Assembly: GCF_019443125.1 (NCBI RefSeq)
Contig: NZ_JAHYXK010000016.1
Location: 1 to 34,514, forward strand
Source: Pontibacter aydingkolensis
GTDB lineage: Bacteria > Bacteroidota > Bacteroidia > Cytophagales > Hymenobacteraceae
Direction: 5' to 3'
Length of the DNA stretch: 34,514 nt
Position 1 is the stretch's first letter, and each line of letters opens with the position of its first letter. A model generated the notes under the pieces. It did not search any database. It was not told where the DNA came from and worked only from the letters and a program-made list of their open reading frames with translations. The translations under genes were made by a program, and so were the position numbers. Positions 24,491 through 33,040 of this stretch are shown in pieces.

Positions 24491-25903
24491 TTAGTTTATC
24501 TCCTGTGCTAATTGTAAAGCGCGGCGCAGCGCCATTAGTTTATTGTCTACCTCCTGCAGCTCACTCTCCGGGTTAGAGGCGGCCACAATACCAGCACCCG
24601 CCTGAAAGTATAGCCTATAATCTTTACTCAGGAAAGATCGGATCATGATGGCGCTGTTGAAGTTGCCGTTAAAGTCGAGGAAGCCGATGCAGCCGCCGTA
24701 GAAAGCGCGGTTGGTGGTTTCATACTTGTCGATGAGTTGCATGGCTTTATGTTTGGGCGCACCAGAAAGTGTACCAGCCGGAAAAGTGTTGGCTACCATC
24801 TTCAGCGCATCTTCCTGGTTGTGAAGCGCGCCAGATACTTTAGAAACCAAATGGATCACGTGCGAGTAGAACTGTATCTCGCGGAAGGTCTCTACCTCTA
24901 CGCTGTGACCGTTACGGCTCAGGTCGTTGCGGGCCAGGTCTACCAGCATTACGTGCTCCGCATTTTCTTTGGGGTCCGCTAGTAATTTCTCAGCTAATGC
25001 AGCGTCAGCGGCATCATCGCCGGTTCTCCTGAAAGTGCCTGCAATCGGGAATATACTTGCTTTCTGGTCTTTGATCACCAACTGTGCCTCAGGCGAAGAG
25101 CCGAAAATCTTAAAGCTGCCGTAGTCGAAGTAGAACAGGTATGGTGAAGGGTTAATAGAACGCAGGGCACGGTACACGTTAAACTCATCACCCTGAAAGC
25201 CCTGCGCAAAACGGCGCGACAGCACCAACTGGAACACGTCGCCACGGAAACAATGCTGCCTGGCCTTTTCGATGTTCTTCAGGAAATCTTCCGCGCTGAT
25301 GTTATGTTCTTCTTCTCCTGTTGCCTTAAAAGTATAACTAGGAATGTTGCGGCTGTTCAGCAGCGCTTCCAGTTGCGCAATGCCATCGTCGACGCCCTGG
25401 TTATAGTTATGTGCAAAGATGTATGCCTCATTGGTAAAGTGGTTGATAGCGATGATGTGGCGGTAAACTGCATAGTATAAATCAGGAATACCGGCACGGC
25501 CCTCGCGCATGGTCAGATCTATGTCTTCGTAATAGCGCACTGCATCATAGCTCATGTAGCCAAACAAGCCATTATGTATAAAGCTGAATTTCTTGTTCTC
25601 CTCTACCTCAAAGCTCCTGGAAAAAGCGGCAAGTAGCCCCGGCACATCTGTTTCTTTCGTAATTGCTGTCATACGTGCGTTGCCATCCGGGAAAGTCTCC
25701 GTCAGTATTTCGTTTTCTGCTTTTATACTTGCCATTGGGCTGCAGCAGATATACGAAAAGCTATTTTCTGCACCGTGGTAGTCGGAGCTTTCGAGCAGTA
25801 TGCTGTTAGGGAATTTGTCGCGCAGCTTCAGGTACACACTTACTGGGGTAAGCGTATCGGCCAAAAGGCGTTTGTAGGTGGTGGTTATTTTATACTTACT
25901 CAT
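24491..25903 (-). CDS. trpE: Anthranilate synthase component I
   Basis: This enzyme converts chorismate to anthranilate with ammonia from TrpG, the committed step of tryptophan synthesis. The 470-aa protein has the N-terminal LLES-x10-S feedback motif (Leu36-Ser39 and Ser50), typical of the tryptophan-binding site of TrpE and not strict in PabB. The chorismate-binding core shows FQLVLSRRF, PSPYLFYFDYG, FPAGTLSGAPKHKAM and AGAGIVAASNPESE. It is the first structural gene of the trp operon, 35 bp after the attenuator hairpin. Confidence 0.96.
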   Translation of the reverse strand: MSKYKITTTYKRLLADTLTPVSVYLKLRDKFPNSILLESSDYHGAENSFSYICCSPMASIKAENEILTETFPDGNARMTAITKETDVPGLLAAFSRSFEVEENKKFSFIHNGLFGYMSYDAVRYYEDIDLTMREGRAGIPDLYYAVYRHIIAINHFTNEAYIFAHNYNQGVDDGIAQLEALLNSRNIPSYTFKATGEEEHNISAEDFLKNIEKARQHCFRGDVFQLVLSRRFAQGFQGDEFNVYRALRSINPSPYLFYFDYGSFKIFGSSPEAQLVIKDQKASIFPIAGTFRRTGDDAADAALAEKLLADPKENAEHVMLVDLARNDLSRNGHSVEVETFREIQFYSHVIHLVSKVSGALHNQEDALKMVANTFPAGTLSGAPKHKAMQLIDKYETTNRAFYGGCIGFLDFNGNFNSAIMIRSFLSKDYRLYFQAGAGIVAASNPESELQEVDNKLMALRRALQLAQEIN

Positions 25904-25938
25904 GATGCATGTTTGGGCTAAAACTGGGCTAAAAGAAA

Positions 25939-25973
25939 AAAGGCCTGCTGTTCTTTGTGAACAGCAGGCCTTT
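25939..25973 (-). terminator. Attenuator terminator of the trp operon
   Basis: A perfect 14-bp stem (AAAGGCCTGCTGTT with its complement) and a 7-nt loop is followed on the minus strand by TTTTTTCTTTT. It lies between the Trp-rich leader and trpE. Positions 25957-25965 (minus strand GCTGTTCAC, 5' arm and loop) are perfectly complementary to 26028-26036 in the leader (minus strand GTGAACAGC), forming a 9-bp antiterminator. Confidence 0.92.
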
Positions 25974-26003
25974 GGTACCTTTAGGTTAATGCTTTATGTA
26001 TAA

Positions 26004-26087
26004 TTACTTCATACTTGGCATAGATAGGCTGTTCACGATACTTTGCGTAACGTGCCACCACCATGCCATATGAAGATTCTGAACCAT
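26004..26087 (-). CDS. trpL: Tryptophan leader peptide upstream of trpE
   Basis: This is a 27-codon frame with ATG at 26087 and TAA at 26004-26006. It contains three consecutive Trp codons at positions 9-11 (26055-26063; local peptide HMAWWWHV). It is followed by a strong terminator and an antiterminator segment about 19 nt past the Trp codons. Low charged tRNA-Trp would stall the ribosome there and favour the antiterminator, allowing trpE to be transcribed. A trp attenuator of Bacteroidota has been described before (the Bacteroid-trp motif, from memory); this copy fits that idea. It is too short for normal gene finders. Confidence 0.93.
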   Translation of the reverse strand: MVQNLHMAWWWHVTQSIVNSLSMPSMK

Positions 26088-26126
26088 TTTTGTTATTTTA
26101 GTAAAGACTTTATTAGTCTTGTGTTG

Positions 26127-26157
26127 CAAAAGTAACAGCAAAATCTTTAAGACCAAA
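26127..26157 (-). promoter_or_regulatory. Promoter of the trp operon
   Basis: On the minus strand TTTG (26157-26154) and TACTTTTG (26134-26127) are spaced by exactly 19 bp, a full match to the Bacteroidota consensus. The transcript would begin about 35 nt before the trpL ATG. Confidence 0.85.
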
Positions 26158-26174
26158 TTTTTCAGAAGATTTAT

Positions 26175-27677
26175 TTAACCTTCTGTGTCCTCCGGTTCAA
26201 ACAAGTCATCCAAATCGGTGTCAGCAAGCAGCGTATCAGGATCTACCCCACATGTATTCTGTATCAGGACCTCATAAAATTGAATACACGTTGCAAAAAC
26301 ATCAATAGCAATACGCTCATTCACATTATGGACAAGTTGTGCAATTTCACGGTTAACCACCTGGGGCGCGAATCGAAAAATATTAGTGGTAAGATTGGTA
26401 TAATGCTTTGCGTCTGTTCCGCCCGGGAAAAGCGCAGGAACTACTCGTGCCTTTGGAAAAACATCCTTAATTGAGTTCTGCAATGCCCCATAGATCCAGG
26501 TATTGGTTACAGTAACCGGCGAAGGCGGCGTATAATCACCATACATTTCAACCTGCACCCGATCATCTGAAATAGCCTTCCTGATATGCCGCATCACAGA
26601 TTTGTCATCTTCACCATTTAAAATCCTGACATTGAATGTAGCGCTGGCAACTCTTGGCATCACATTATCCTTTTGACCGGCCTGCAATATGGTTGGCGTC
26701 ATTTTAGTACGAATAAGCGCATCTGTTGCCTGGTCCTGAGCCAGCATTTTAAGGATCTTGCCTTTAAATAGCCAATAATGCCTTACCGCAAATTGCTGCT
26801 TCCCTCCCATTATTTCTGCCATAGCTTCTACAGTCTCAAGGGTAGTAGTGGTCATTCGGGACTTAAATGGATTTTCCTGTAGCCTTATAATGGCTCGGCT
26901 CAAAATCTCGATCGGAGAATCTTTTGGCGGGGCAGATGAGTGGCCACCCTCACCTTTTACAGTCAACTTAAAATTCAGAGTACCCTTTGCAGCTGTACCT
27001 ACCAATGCCAGTTGCTGCTTTACGCCTGGTATTACATCTTCAACAACAGCCAGTCCTTCATCAAAAACTGCCTCCAGTTTTATATTTCGCTTTTCTAAGA
27101 CTTCGCTGATTTTGCCTGCGCCGTTTTCTCCACCAATCTCTTCATCATGCCCAAATGCCAGGTAAATTGTCCGCTCTGGTTGATAGCCTTCTGAAAGCAA
27201 ACGTTCAACTGCTTGTAGTATGGCAATTACACGGTACTTGTCATCTAGTGTGCCCCGTCCCCAAACATAACCATCCTTAATACTGCCATGATAGGGTTTC
27301 TCTTGCCATTCACCTCCAGAGGCCTCCTCTACCGGAACGACATCCATATGAGCACTTAAAAGTAAAGGCTTTAGTGCGGACTTTGTTCCTTGCCAGGTAT
27401 ATAGCAGGCTATATTCGTTAATTACCTCTTTGCGTAGTTTTTTTTGCACTAAGGGAAATGCTTCAGCCAGGTAAAGGTGCAGATTCAGGAAACCTTCCTT
27501 GTTATAATCCGCATCATTAACAGATGAAACGGTTTGTATCTGGATGGCACCTGAGAGTTTTTCAGCTATTATTTTTCTTTGGATTTGATGCTCGTTTAAA
27601 ACAATGCGTTGCGCTGAAACTAGGTTAACACTTGCAACGAGGACTACAAAAAGTAAAAGCTTAAAAAACCTACCCAT
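26175..27677 (-). CDS. Secreted M20-family peptidase (carboxypeptidase S / PM20D1-like)
   Basis: This is a zinc hydrolase, 500 aa from the ATG at 27677 (a TTG three codons upstream is open but less likely). The N terminus MGRFFKLLLFVVLVASVNL-VSA is a signal peptide with cleavage near residue 22. Metal and catalytic residues of the M20 fold are visible: His110 and Asp112 (SAHMDVVP), Asp145 (GRGTLDDK), Glu179-Glu180 (GHDEEIGGENGA) and a late His in GGTDAKHY. The length and the WGRGTLDDK motif fit the carboxypeptidase S / N-acyl-amino-acid hydrolase branch. It probably cleaves peptides or N-acyl amino acids outside the cytoplasm. It lies upstream of trpL with only about 20 bp between its stop and the trp promoter. 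Confidence 0.9.
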   Translation of the reverse strand: MGRFFKLLLFVVLVASVNLVSAQRIVLNEHQIQRKIIAEKLSGAIQIQTVSSVNDADYNKEGFLNLHLYLAEAFPLVQKKLRKEVINEYSLLYTWQGTKSALKPLLLSAHMDVVPVEEASGGEWQEKPYHGSIKDGYVWGRGTLDDKYRVIAILQAVERLLSEGYQPERTIYLAFGHDEEIGGENGAGKISEVLEKRNIKLEAVFDEGLAVVEDVIPGVKQQLALVGTAAKGTLNFKLTVKGEGGHSSAPPKDSPIEILSRAIIRLQENPFKSRMTTTTLETVEAMAEIMGGKQQFAVRHYWLFKGKILKMLAQDQATDALIRTKMTPTILQAGQKDNVMPRVASATFNVRILNGEDDKSVMRHIRKAISDDRVQVEMYGDYTPPSPVTVTNTWIYGALQNSIKDVFPKARVVPALFPGGTDAKHYTNLTTNIFRFAPQVVNREIAQLVHNVNERIAIDVFATCIQFYEVLIQNTCGVDPDTLLADTDLDDLFEPEDTEG

Positions 27678-27891
27678 AAACAACAATTCTATAACTGGAT
27701 GCTACAAGAAAGGAAAGGCTTTACAAAAAGCTTGTCCTGTTATTTAAATATACACAATATGTATTTAATCGTACGTTAATATCGTGCAACTGTTAAATAG
27801 CTGTACTCTAAAATATAGTTCTTTTTTAATTTTTGAGGCAGAAAAACAGTGCAATTTTACTTTTCAGCATTCTGATAAACTTCAAGAAAAG

Positions 27892-27924
27892 TTTGCTTTA
27901 AAGTATAATTGGTTTGTAGTTTTG
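27892..27924 (+). promoter_or_regulatory. Promoter of the STAS-like gene
   Basis: TAGTTTTG at 27917-27924 matches TAnnTTTG. A TTTG lies 21 bp upstream (27892-27895), slightly more than the usual 19 bp. The ATG is 32 bp downstream. Confidence 0.55.
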
Positions 27925-27956
27925 CCCTCCATTCGCATCAAAATAAGTGTAGTAAA

Positions 27957-28367
27957 ATGAAATTGATCAGAAACGAACTTCTTTACCGTGACGATCATAT
28001 AGCTATAGAGTATAACTTCATAGAGGACTGGATCTATGTGAACTGGCGCGGTTATCAGAACTATGATACCGTTGTTGCGGGCTGTGAAAAAATGCTGGAG
28101 TTAATGAAATTCCATGCATGCTACAGAATCCTGAATGACAACACCCGGGTTGAAGGACAGTGGTCTGCCGCATCAAAATGGGGCAGCGATGTGTGGCTTC
28201 CGGCTATGCGTGAGGCTGGCCTGCAATGGTTTGCATGGGTATATTCCCAAAGCGTGTTAAGCCGTTTATCTACCGACAAAATGGTTAAACTGGCAAAAAA
28301 CCCAGACTACGTTAAAGTATTTGATCATACAGACCTGGCCGAGGATTGGCTGCGTTCTAAAGTATAA
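27957..28367 (+). CDS. Small SpoIIAA/STAS-like protein of unknown function
   Basis: The product is a 136-aa soluble protein, starting MKLIRNELLYRDDHIAIEY. An upstream start 16 codons earlier is open but would overlap the promoter, so 27957 is chosen. The pattern of a beta strand (WIYVNWRGYQ), a helix with EKMLELMKF, then CYRILNDNTRV and later SRLSTDKMVKLA resembles SpoIIAA-like (STAS/SEC14-like) proteins common in Bacteroidota. No catalytic motif is visible. It stands alone between the leftward M20 peptidase and hisB, sharing a terminator with hisB. Confidence 0.75.
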   Translation: MKLIRNELLYRDDHIAIEYNFIEDWIYVNWRGYQNYDTVVAGCEKMLELMKFHACYRILNDNTRVEGQWSAASKWGSDVWLPAMREAGLQWFAWVYSQSVLSRLSTDKMVKLAKNPDYVKVFDHTDLAEDWLRSKV

Positions 28368-28384
28368 ATCACTTTTAAGTATAA

Positions 28385-28436
28385 CTATAAAAGCAACAAA
28401 GGGCACCATAACTGGTTCCCTTTGTTGCTTTTATAG
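28385..28436. terminator. Strong bidirectional terminator between the STAS-like gene and hisB
   Basis: Perfect 19-nt arms at 28385-28403 (CTATAAAAGCAACAAAGGG) and 28418-28436 enclose a 14-nt loop that can itself form three more pairs. The A-rich and T-rich ends make it usable on both strands. The two flanking genes converge on it. Confidence 0.9.
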
Positions 28437-28449
28437 CCTGTATATACCA

Positions 28450-29553
28450 CTACAATATGCCTTTTGTACTTGGTATCGAAGTATCGTCCGGGTTTCGTTC
28501 TACTGCCATTCTGATGGCTCGTGCAAATCCCTTAAAAATTGCCTCGATTTTATGATGCTCGTTATCGCCTTCCACTTTTATGTTCAGATTAGCCTTGGCA
28601 GTATCTGAGAACGACTTAAAGAAGTGAAAGAACATCTCTGTTGGCATGTCTCCAACCTTCTCACGTTTGAATTCGGCATTCCAGACAGCCCATGGACGAC
28701 CACTGAAGTCGATAGCCACTTGAGCAAGTACCTCGTCCATTGGCAACAGAAAGAAGCCATAGCGGCTTATTCCCCGCTTATCACCCATGGCTTGCAGGAA
28801 AGCTTCGCCGAGGGCCAGCCCCGTATCCTCTATGGTGTGGTGCTCGTCTATGTGCAGATCACCTTTTACCTGGATATTCAGGTCTATTTTAGCGTGCTTT
28901 GCCACCTGCTCCAGCATATGATCAAAAAAACCTAGTCCGGTACGAATATCCATTTTACCGCTGCCATCCAGGTCCAGATCAACCTGAATATCAGTTTCAG
29001 AGGTGGATCTGCGCACACTGGCGCGGCGGGTTGGCTTCTGTTGCTTTAAAAAAGTATAAATCTCATCCCAGTTCTCCGTTGTCAGTGCAGCGCCTTCTGC
29101 CTTGCTGCTTCCGATAAAAATAGCCTGAGCACCTAAATTCTGAGCCAGCTTCACATCCGTCTGGCGATCACCTATCACAAAGCTATTGGCAAGGTCGTAC
29201 TCCCCAGCGAGGTAACGCTTCATCATGCCAATTCCCGGTTTCCGCGACTCTAGACCCTCGTGCTCAAAACTGCGGTCGATCAGAATATCTTCAAACTTGA
29301 TTCCTTCAGTCTCTAAAATCTCCAGCATCTTATTTTGGTAAGGCCAGAAAGTATCCTCCGGATAAGAATCGGTTCCCAGGCCGTCCTGGTTGGTCACCAT
29401 TACAAACTCGTAATCCAGTTCCTGGTAAATTTTGGCGAGGTTACTGATGGACTTTGGCACAAAAGCGAACTTCTCGAAAGAATCTACCTGATAATCAGTT
29501 TTCGGCTCAATTAGTACGGTGCCGTCGCGGTCTATAAATAATGCTTTTTTCAT
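28450..29553 (-). CDS. hisB: Bifunctional histidinol-phosphatase / imidazoleglycerol-phosphate dehydratase
   Basis: This enzyme does steps six and eight of histidine synthesis. From the ATG at 29553 it has 367 aa; the open frame extends to 29604 through repeat DNA, which is rejected. Residues 1-165 are a HAD phosphatase with FIDRDGT (Asp8, Asp10), MVTNQDGLG and [13 protein letters not shown]. The Cys-rich zinc loop of the E. coli HisB N-domain is absent (region [12 protein letters not shown]). Residues 180-367 are the dehydratase with [18 protein letters not shown] and DNEHHKIEA manganese-binding motifs. It ends the hisGDCB unit. Confidence 0.95.
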   Translation of the reverse strand: MKKALFIDRDGTVLIEPKTDYQVDSFEKFAFVPKSISNLAKIYQELDYEFVMVTNQDGLGTDSYPEDTFWPYQNKMLEILETEGIKFEDILIDRSFEHEGLESRKPGIGMMKRYLAGEYDLANSFVIGDRQTDVKLAQNLGAQAIFIGSSKAEGAALTTENWDEIYTFLKQQKPTRRASVRRSTSETDIQVDLDLDGSGKMDIRTGLGFFDHMLEQVAKHAKIDLNIQVKGDLHIDEHHTIEDTGLALGEAFLQAMGDKRGISRYGFFLLPMDEVLAQVAIDFSGRPWAVWNAEFKREKVGDMPTEMFFHFFKSFSDTAKANLNIKVEGDNEHHKIEAIFKGFARAIRMAVERNPDDTSIPSTKGIL

Positions 29554-29574
29554 ATTTATGTCTATGACTCTACG

Positions 29575-29641
29575 ACTAAGGACTATGTGACAAAAGAGAT
29601 ACATAGAATCTCTTTAGTCCTTTGTCAAACAATCTTTTGTC
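29575..29641. repeat. Palindromic repeat between hisC and hisB, family D copy 2
   Basis: The minus strand carries GACAAAAGATTGTTTGACAA, AGGACTAAAGAGATTC and CTCTTTTGTCACATAGTC, matching the blocks of the element at 23855-23919. Its two halves are imperfect reverse complements. It abuts the hisC stop codon at 29641. Confidence 0.7.
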
Positions 29642-30690
29642 TAAATTTTAAATTCTGCTATTGCCTTTAATAATTCCTGGTTCTCTTCGAGGGTGCCAAC
29701 AGATATGCGCAAACAGCCCTCACAGCCTTTTAAGCTGGATCTATTTCTAACTACAATGCCTTTATCTAGCAAGTAGTTATACAAACCTGTTGCATCTGTT
29801 ACTTTAACAAGTATAAAATTAGCGTCAGACGGGTAAACAGACTCGACAACCTTTAGTTGTGGGAGAGCTGACATTAGCAATTCTCGTTCCTGCACGATCT
29901 CCTCTACCATGTCTTTCAGCACCTCCGTTTTATCCAGTGCCTGCAGTACAAGTTCCTGGGTAGCTTCGTTTACATTGTAAGGCGGCTTTATTTTATCCAA
30001 AATAGCGATCAACTGCTTTGAGCCAAAAGCCATACCCAGACGCAGTCCGGCCATACCCCATGCTTTAGAAAAAGTCTGCAACACCACCAGGTTCGGATAG
30101 TCTTCTAACCTAGTAGTCCAGCTTGGGGCAGTGGCAAAATCGATATAAGCTTCATCAACTACCACAATGCCTTCAAAATTATCCAGTAGCGTTTCTATAC
30201 TTTCCGGGTTGATGCTGTTACCGGTTGGATTATTGGGTGAGCAGATGAACAGCAGTTTTGTCTCTGGTTTTATACTTTGCACCACCTCACCTACGGGTAT
30301 CTGGAATTCAGGTGTTAACTGCACTGTATCGATGCGCACATCGTTCAAATTAGCTGATACTTCGTACATGCCATACGTTGGCGGCAGGCAGAGCAGGGCA
30401 TCTATACCTGGTGTACAGAAAGCGCGTAGCAGCAGATCTATGGCTTCATCGCTTCCATTTCCCAGAAATATCTGTGACGGTTTTACTCCTTTGATCTCTG
30501 CAATAGTTGTTTTTAACTTGTGCTGATGCGGGTCCGGATAGCGGTTATAATTTTCACCTGCCAAACTGCCCAGGTTATTCTCATTGGCATCCAAAAAAAC
30601 ATTCGCATTGCCTTTAAACTCGTCACGAGCGGATGCGTAGGGCTTCATCCGGAGCACGTTCGGGCGGACTATACTTTCTAAGTTAAACAT
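29641..30690 (-). CDS. hisC: Histidinol-phosphate aminotransferase
   Basis: This PLP enzyme transfers an amino group from glutamate to imidazole acetol phosphate, step seven. The 349-aa class I/II aminotransferase shows DANENNLGS, FLGNGSDEAIDLL, FICSPNNPTGN, VVDEAYIDF and the PLP lysine in LQTFSKAWGMAGLR. It overlaps the hisD stop by 8 nt. Bacteroidota often use HisC only for histidine; a side role in aromatic transamination is possible but not shown. Confidence 0.95.
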   Translation of the reverse strand: MFNLESIVRPNVLRMKPYASARDEFKGNANVFLDANENNLGSLAGENYNRYPDPHQHKLKTTIAEIKGVKPSQIFLGNGSDEAIDLLLRAFCTPGIDALLCLPPTYGMYEVSANLNDVRIDTVQLTPEFQIPVGEVVQSIKPETKLLFICSPNNPTGNSINPESIETLLDNFEGIVVVDEAYIDFATAPSWTTRLEDYPNLVVLQTFSKAWGMAGLRLGMAFGSKQLIAILDKIKPPYNVNEATQELVLQALDKTEVLKDMVEEIVQERELLMSALPQLKVVESVYPSDANFILVKVTDATGLYNYLLDKGIVVRNRSSLKGCEGCLRISVGTLEENQELLKAIAEFKI

Positions 30691-31975
30691 TGTTGATCTC
30701 CTTAAGTCTGATAGAAACTGCGTTTTTGTGTGCCTGTAGACCTTCAGCCGCTGCCATTACCTCAACAGTTTTACCAAGGTTCTGTAAGCCAGCCGGTGTA
30801 ATGTGCTGGAAAGTGATCTTCTTAACAAAGCTGTCTAAGGACACACCGCTGTAGGCTCGTGCATACCCGTTGGTTGGTAAAGTATGGTTGGTTCCAGAAG
30901 CATAATCGCCGGCAGACTCTGGGGTGAAATTACCCAGGAAAACAGAACCGGCATTTTCCACGCCCTCGGCTATACTTTCATAATCTTTAACGGCAAGTAT
31001 AAGGTGCTCTGGCGCGTACAGGTTAGAAAAAGAAAGCATCTGTGCAGCATCAGGCAACACAATGGCCATACTGTTTTCCAGCGCCTTAGAGGCAAACATC
31101 TCACGTGGAAGTTCAGCTAATTGCTTCTCTACTTCTTCTGTAACAGCATCAAGTAAAGGTTCAGAAGTTGTAAGTAATACTACCTGCGAATCGGCACCGT
31201 GCTCGGCCTGCGACAACAGATCAGCAGCTACAAAAGCCGGGTTAGCAGTTTCATCGGCCATTACCAACACCTCAGATGGGCCGGCTGGCATATCGATGGC
31301 TACTCCAGCCCTGCTTACCATTTGTTTGGCTACGGTTACATACTGGTTACCCGGTCCGAATATCTTACTTACAGCAGGTACGCTTTCGGTTCCAAAAGCC
31401 ATAGCCGCAACCGCTTGTGCACCGCCTGCCTTAACAATCCTGTTAATGCCCAGCAAGTTTGCTGTGTAAAGTAAGGCAGGATGTATACTTCCGTCTTTAG
31501 CAGGAGGTGTGCAAAGTATAATGTCTTCGCATCCGGCAAGCTTAGCGGGTACTCCTAACATCAGTAAGGTAGAAAACAAAGGCGCTGTGCCTCCGGGTAT
31601 GTATAAACCCACTTTTTGGATGGCCACACTTTTTCGCCAGCACAACACTCCAGGCATTGTTTCTACGGGTTGCATGTTTTCTGCCTGCTTTGCATGAAAC
31701 AGACGGATATTGTTGTAAGCCTGAAGTATAGCCTCTTTTAGTTCTGTATCAATCAAATCAGCAGCTGCAGCTAACTCCTCTTCAGATACCAAAAGTTGAG
31801 CAGGCCTTACGCCGTCATACTTTTGAGCAAGTTGTAGCAGCGCCTCATCACCAAGTTCCTGCACTAGTTTAAATGTCTGCTTTATGCCCGACTCCAGTTC
31901 CTCGAGATCCTTTACCGGTCTTTTAGCAAGTTCAGCCCAGGTACTGGCGTCGGGGTTAACTATCTTACGTATCAT
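30683..31975 (-). CDS. hisD: Histidinol dehydrogenase
   Basis: This NAD- and zinc-dependent enzyme oxidises histidinol to histidine in two steps, the end of the pathway. The 430-aa protein has YIPGGTAPLFSTLLMLGVPA, KIFGPGNQYVT, DMPAGPSEVLVMADE, LLSQAEHGADSQVVLLT (zinc and catalytic His) and SAGDYASGTNHTLPTNGYA, in the family order. Its start overlaps the hisG TGA by 4 nt. Confidence 0.97.
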   Translation of the reverse strand: MIRKIVNPDASTWAELAKRPVKDLEELESGIKQTFKLVQELGDEALLQLAQKYDGVRPAQLLVSEEELAAAADLIDTELKEAILQAYNNIRLFHAKQAENMQPVETMPGVLCWRKSVAIQKVGLYIPGGTAPLFSTLLMLGVPAKLAGCEDIILCTPPAKDGSIHPALLYTANLLGINRIVKAGGAQAVAAMAFGTESVPAVSKIFGPGNQYVTVAKQMVSRAGVAIDMPAGPSEVLVMADETANPAFVAADLLSQAEHGADSQVVLLTTSEPLLDAVTEEVEKQLAELPREMFASKALENSMAIVLPDAAQMLSFSNLYAPEHLILAVKDYESIAEGVENAGSVFLGNFTPESAGDYASGTNHTLPTNGYARAYSGVSLDSFVKKITFQHITPAGLQNLGKTVEVMAAAEGLQAHKNAVSIRLKEINNV

Positions 31976-32823
31976 TTGATCATCTTTTCTATAGGTACTA
32001 CTAATATACCTTCTGCACCAGCATCTCTCAGTTTCTCAATAATATCCCAGAAATCATCTTCGTTTACAACTGAGTGCAGCGAGCTCCATCCTTCTTCTAC
32101 CAACGGAATTATTGTCGGAGACTTGATGCCAGGTAAAAGCTTTGTGATGGTTTCTATTTTATCGTTTGGTGCATTTAGCAAGATGTACTTAGCGCGTTGC
32201 GCACGCTGTACAGCATGTATCCGGAATAACAGTTTGTCGAGTATGGCGCGTTTCTCCATTGACAGGTTTTGATTGGCTATAAGTACAGCCTGCGATTTAA
32301 ATACCCGCTCAACTTCTTTTAAACCGTTGCTTATCAGTGTGCTGCCCGAACTTACAATATCACAGATGGCATCAGCCAGGCCTATACTTGGTGCAATTTC
32401 CACAGAGCCGCTGATCGTATGAATATGCGCCTGCACCCCTCTTTCGTCCAAGTAAGCCTGTAGCAAGTTTGGATAGGATGTTGCAATGTTTTTACCCTGC
32501 AGGTCTGAGATATCAGAATAATCATCAGCTTTAGGCACAGCCAGCGACAAACGGCACTTTGAAAAGCCTAAAGATTCTACTGCCAGTTGCTGCATGCCTT
32601 CCTCTACCAGCACATTCTCGCCTACAATCCCAATATCTGCAACACCATCAGCCACATATCCTGGAATATCATCGTCACGCAGGTATAGGATTTCGAGTGG
32701 GAAATTAGTGGACTCTGTTTTTAGCTTAAGGCTGCTGTTAATAAAGGAAATACCACATTCCTTTATCAGCTTTAGAGATTCTTCACTTAGTCTGCCTGAC
32801 TTTTGAATGGCAATACGAAGCAT
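31972..32823 (-). CDS. hisG: ATP phosphoribosyltransferase, long form
   Basis: This is the committed enzyme of histidine synthesis, joining ATP and PRPP. The 283-aa protein begins MLRIAIQKSGRLSEESL and has the PRPP loop region AICDIVSSGSTLISNGL and a C-terminal ACT-like regulatory domain at about residues 210-283. The length shows the long, self-regulated form, which needs no HisZ. It is feedback inhibited by histidine in the family. It opens the first his unit and is preceded by a His-rich leader peptide. Confidence 0.96.
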   Translation of the reverse strand: MLRIAIQKSGRLSEESLKLIKECGISFINSSLKLKTESTNFPLEILYLRDDDIPGYVADGVADIGIVGENVLVEEGMQQLAVESLGFSKCRLSLAVPKADDYSDISDLQGKNIATSYPNLLQAYLDERGVQAHIHTISGSVEIAPSIGLADAICDIVSSGSTLISNGLKEVERVFKSQAVLIANQNLSMEKRAILDKLLFRIHAVQRAQRAKYILLNAPNDKIETITKLLPGIKSPTIIPLVEEGWSSLHSVVNEDDFWDIIEKLRDAGAEGILVVPIEKMIK

Positions 32824-32932
32824 ATGTATAAGTTTTGGTTTAAGTATAAAATAGAAACCTTGCTTTGCTTAACGGCAAAGTATATAAGGGTATCAAAAAC
32901 CCAGCGGGGGCCATATGGTTATTTTATTCCTC

Positions 32933-33031
32933 TTACGAGGAATGATGGATGTGATGGAAATGCACAGTAGAGCCGGTAACAGCAGGCGCTGCACAGGTAG
33001 AAAAGTTGATATGGCTCTTTGTGATGTTCAT
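32933..33031 (-). CDS. hisL: Histidine leader peptide upstream of hisG
   Basis: This is a 32-codon frame, ATG at 33031 and TAA at 32933-32935. It encodes the His-rich run HFHHIHH at residues 24-30, near the C terminus, 109 bp before the hisG start. His codons occupy five of seven positions, with a further His at residue 7. This is what a his attenuator leader should look like. A GGGT...ACCC hairpin (32887-32901) and CTTTGC...GCAAAG hairpin (32862-32879) follow, but neither has a strong T run, so the terminator partner is not resolved. A different-frame 79-codon ORF covers the same DNA and is rejected. Confidence 0.85.
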   Translation of the reverse strand: MNITKSHINFSTCAAPAVTGSTVHFHHIHHSS

Positions 33032-33040
33032 TAGATGTTG

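Noticed and set aside
29554..29604. 17-codon N-terminal extension of hisB
   Set aside because: It translates repeat [14 protein letters not shown] is the natural start.
32862..32901. Firm terminator call for the hisG leader
   Set aside because: The two small stems (GGGT/ACCC and CTTTGC/GCAAAG) are short and lack a clean T run; only mentioned as candidates.
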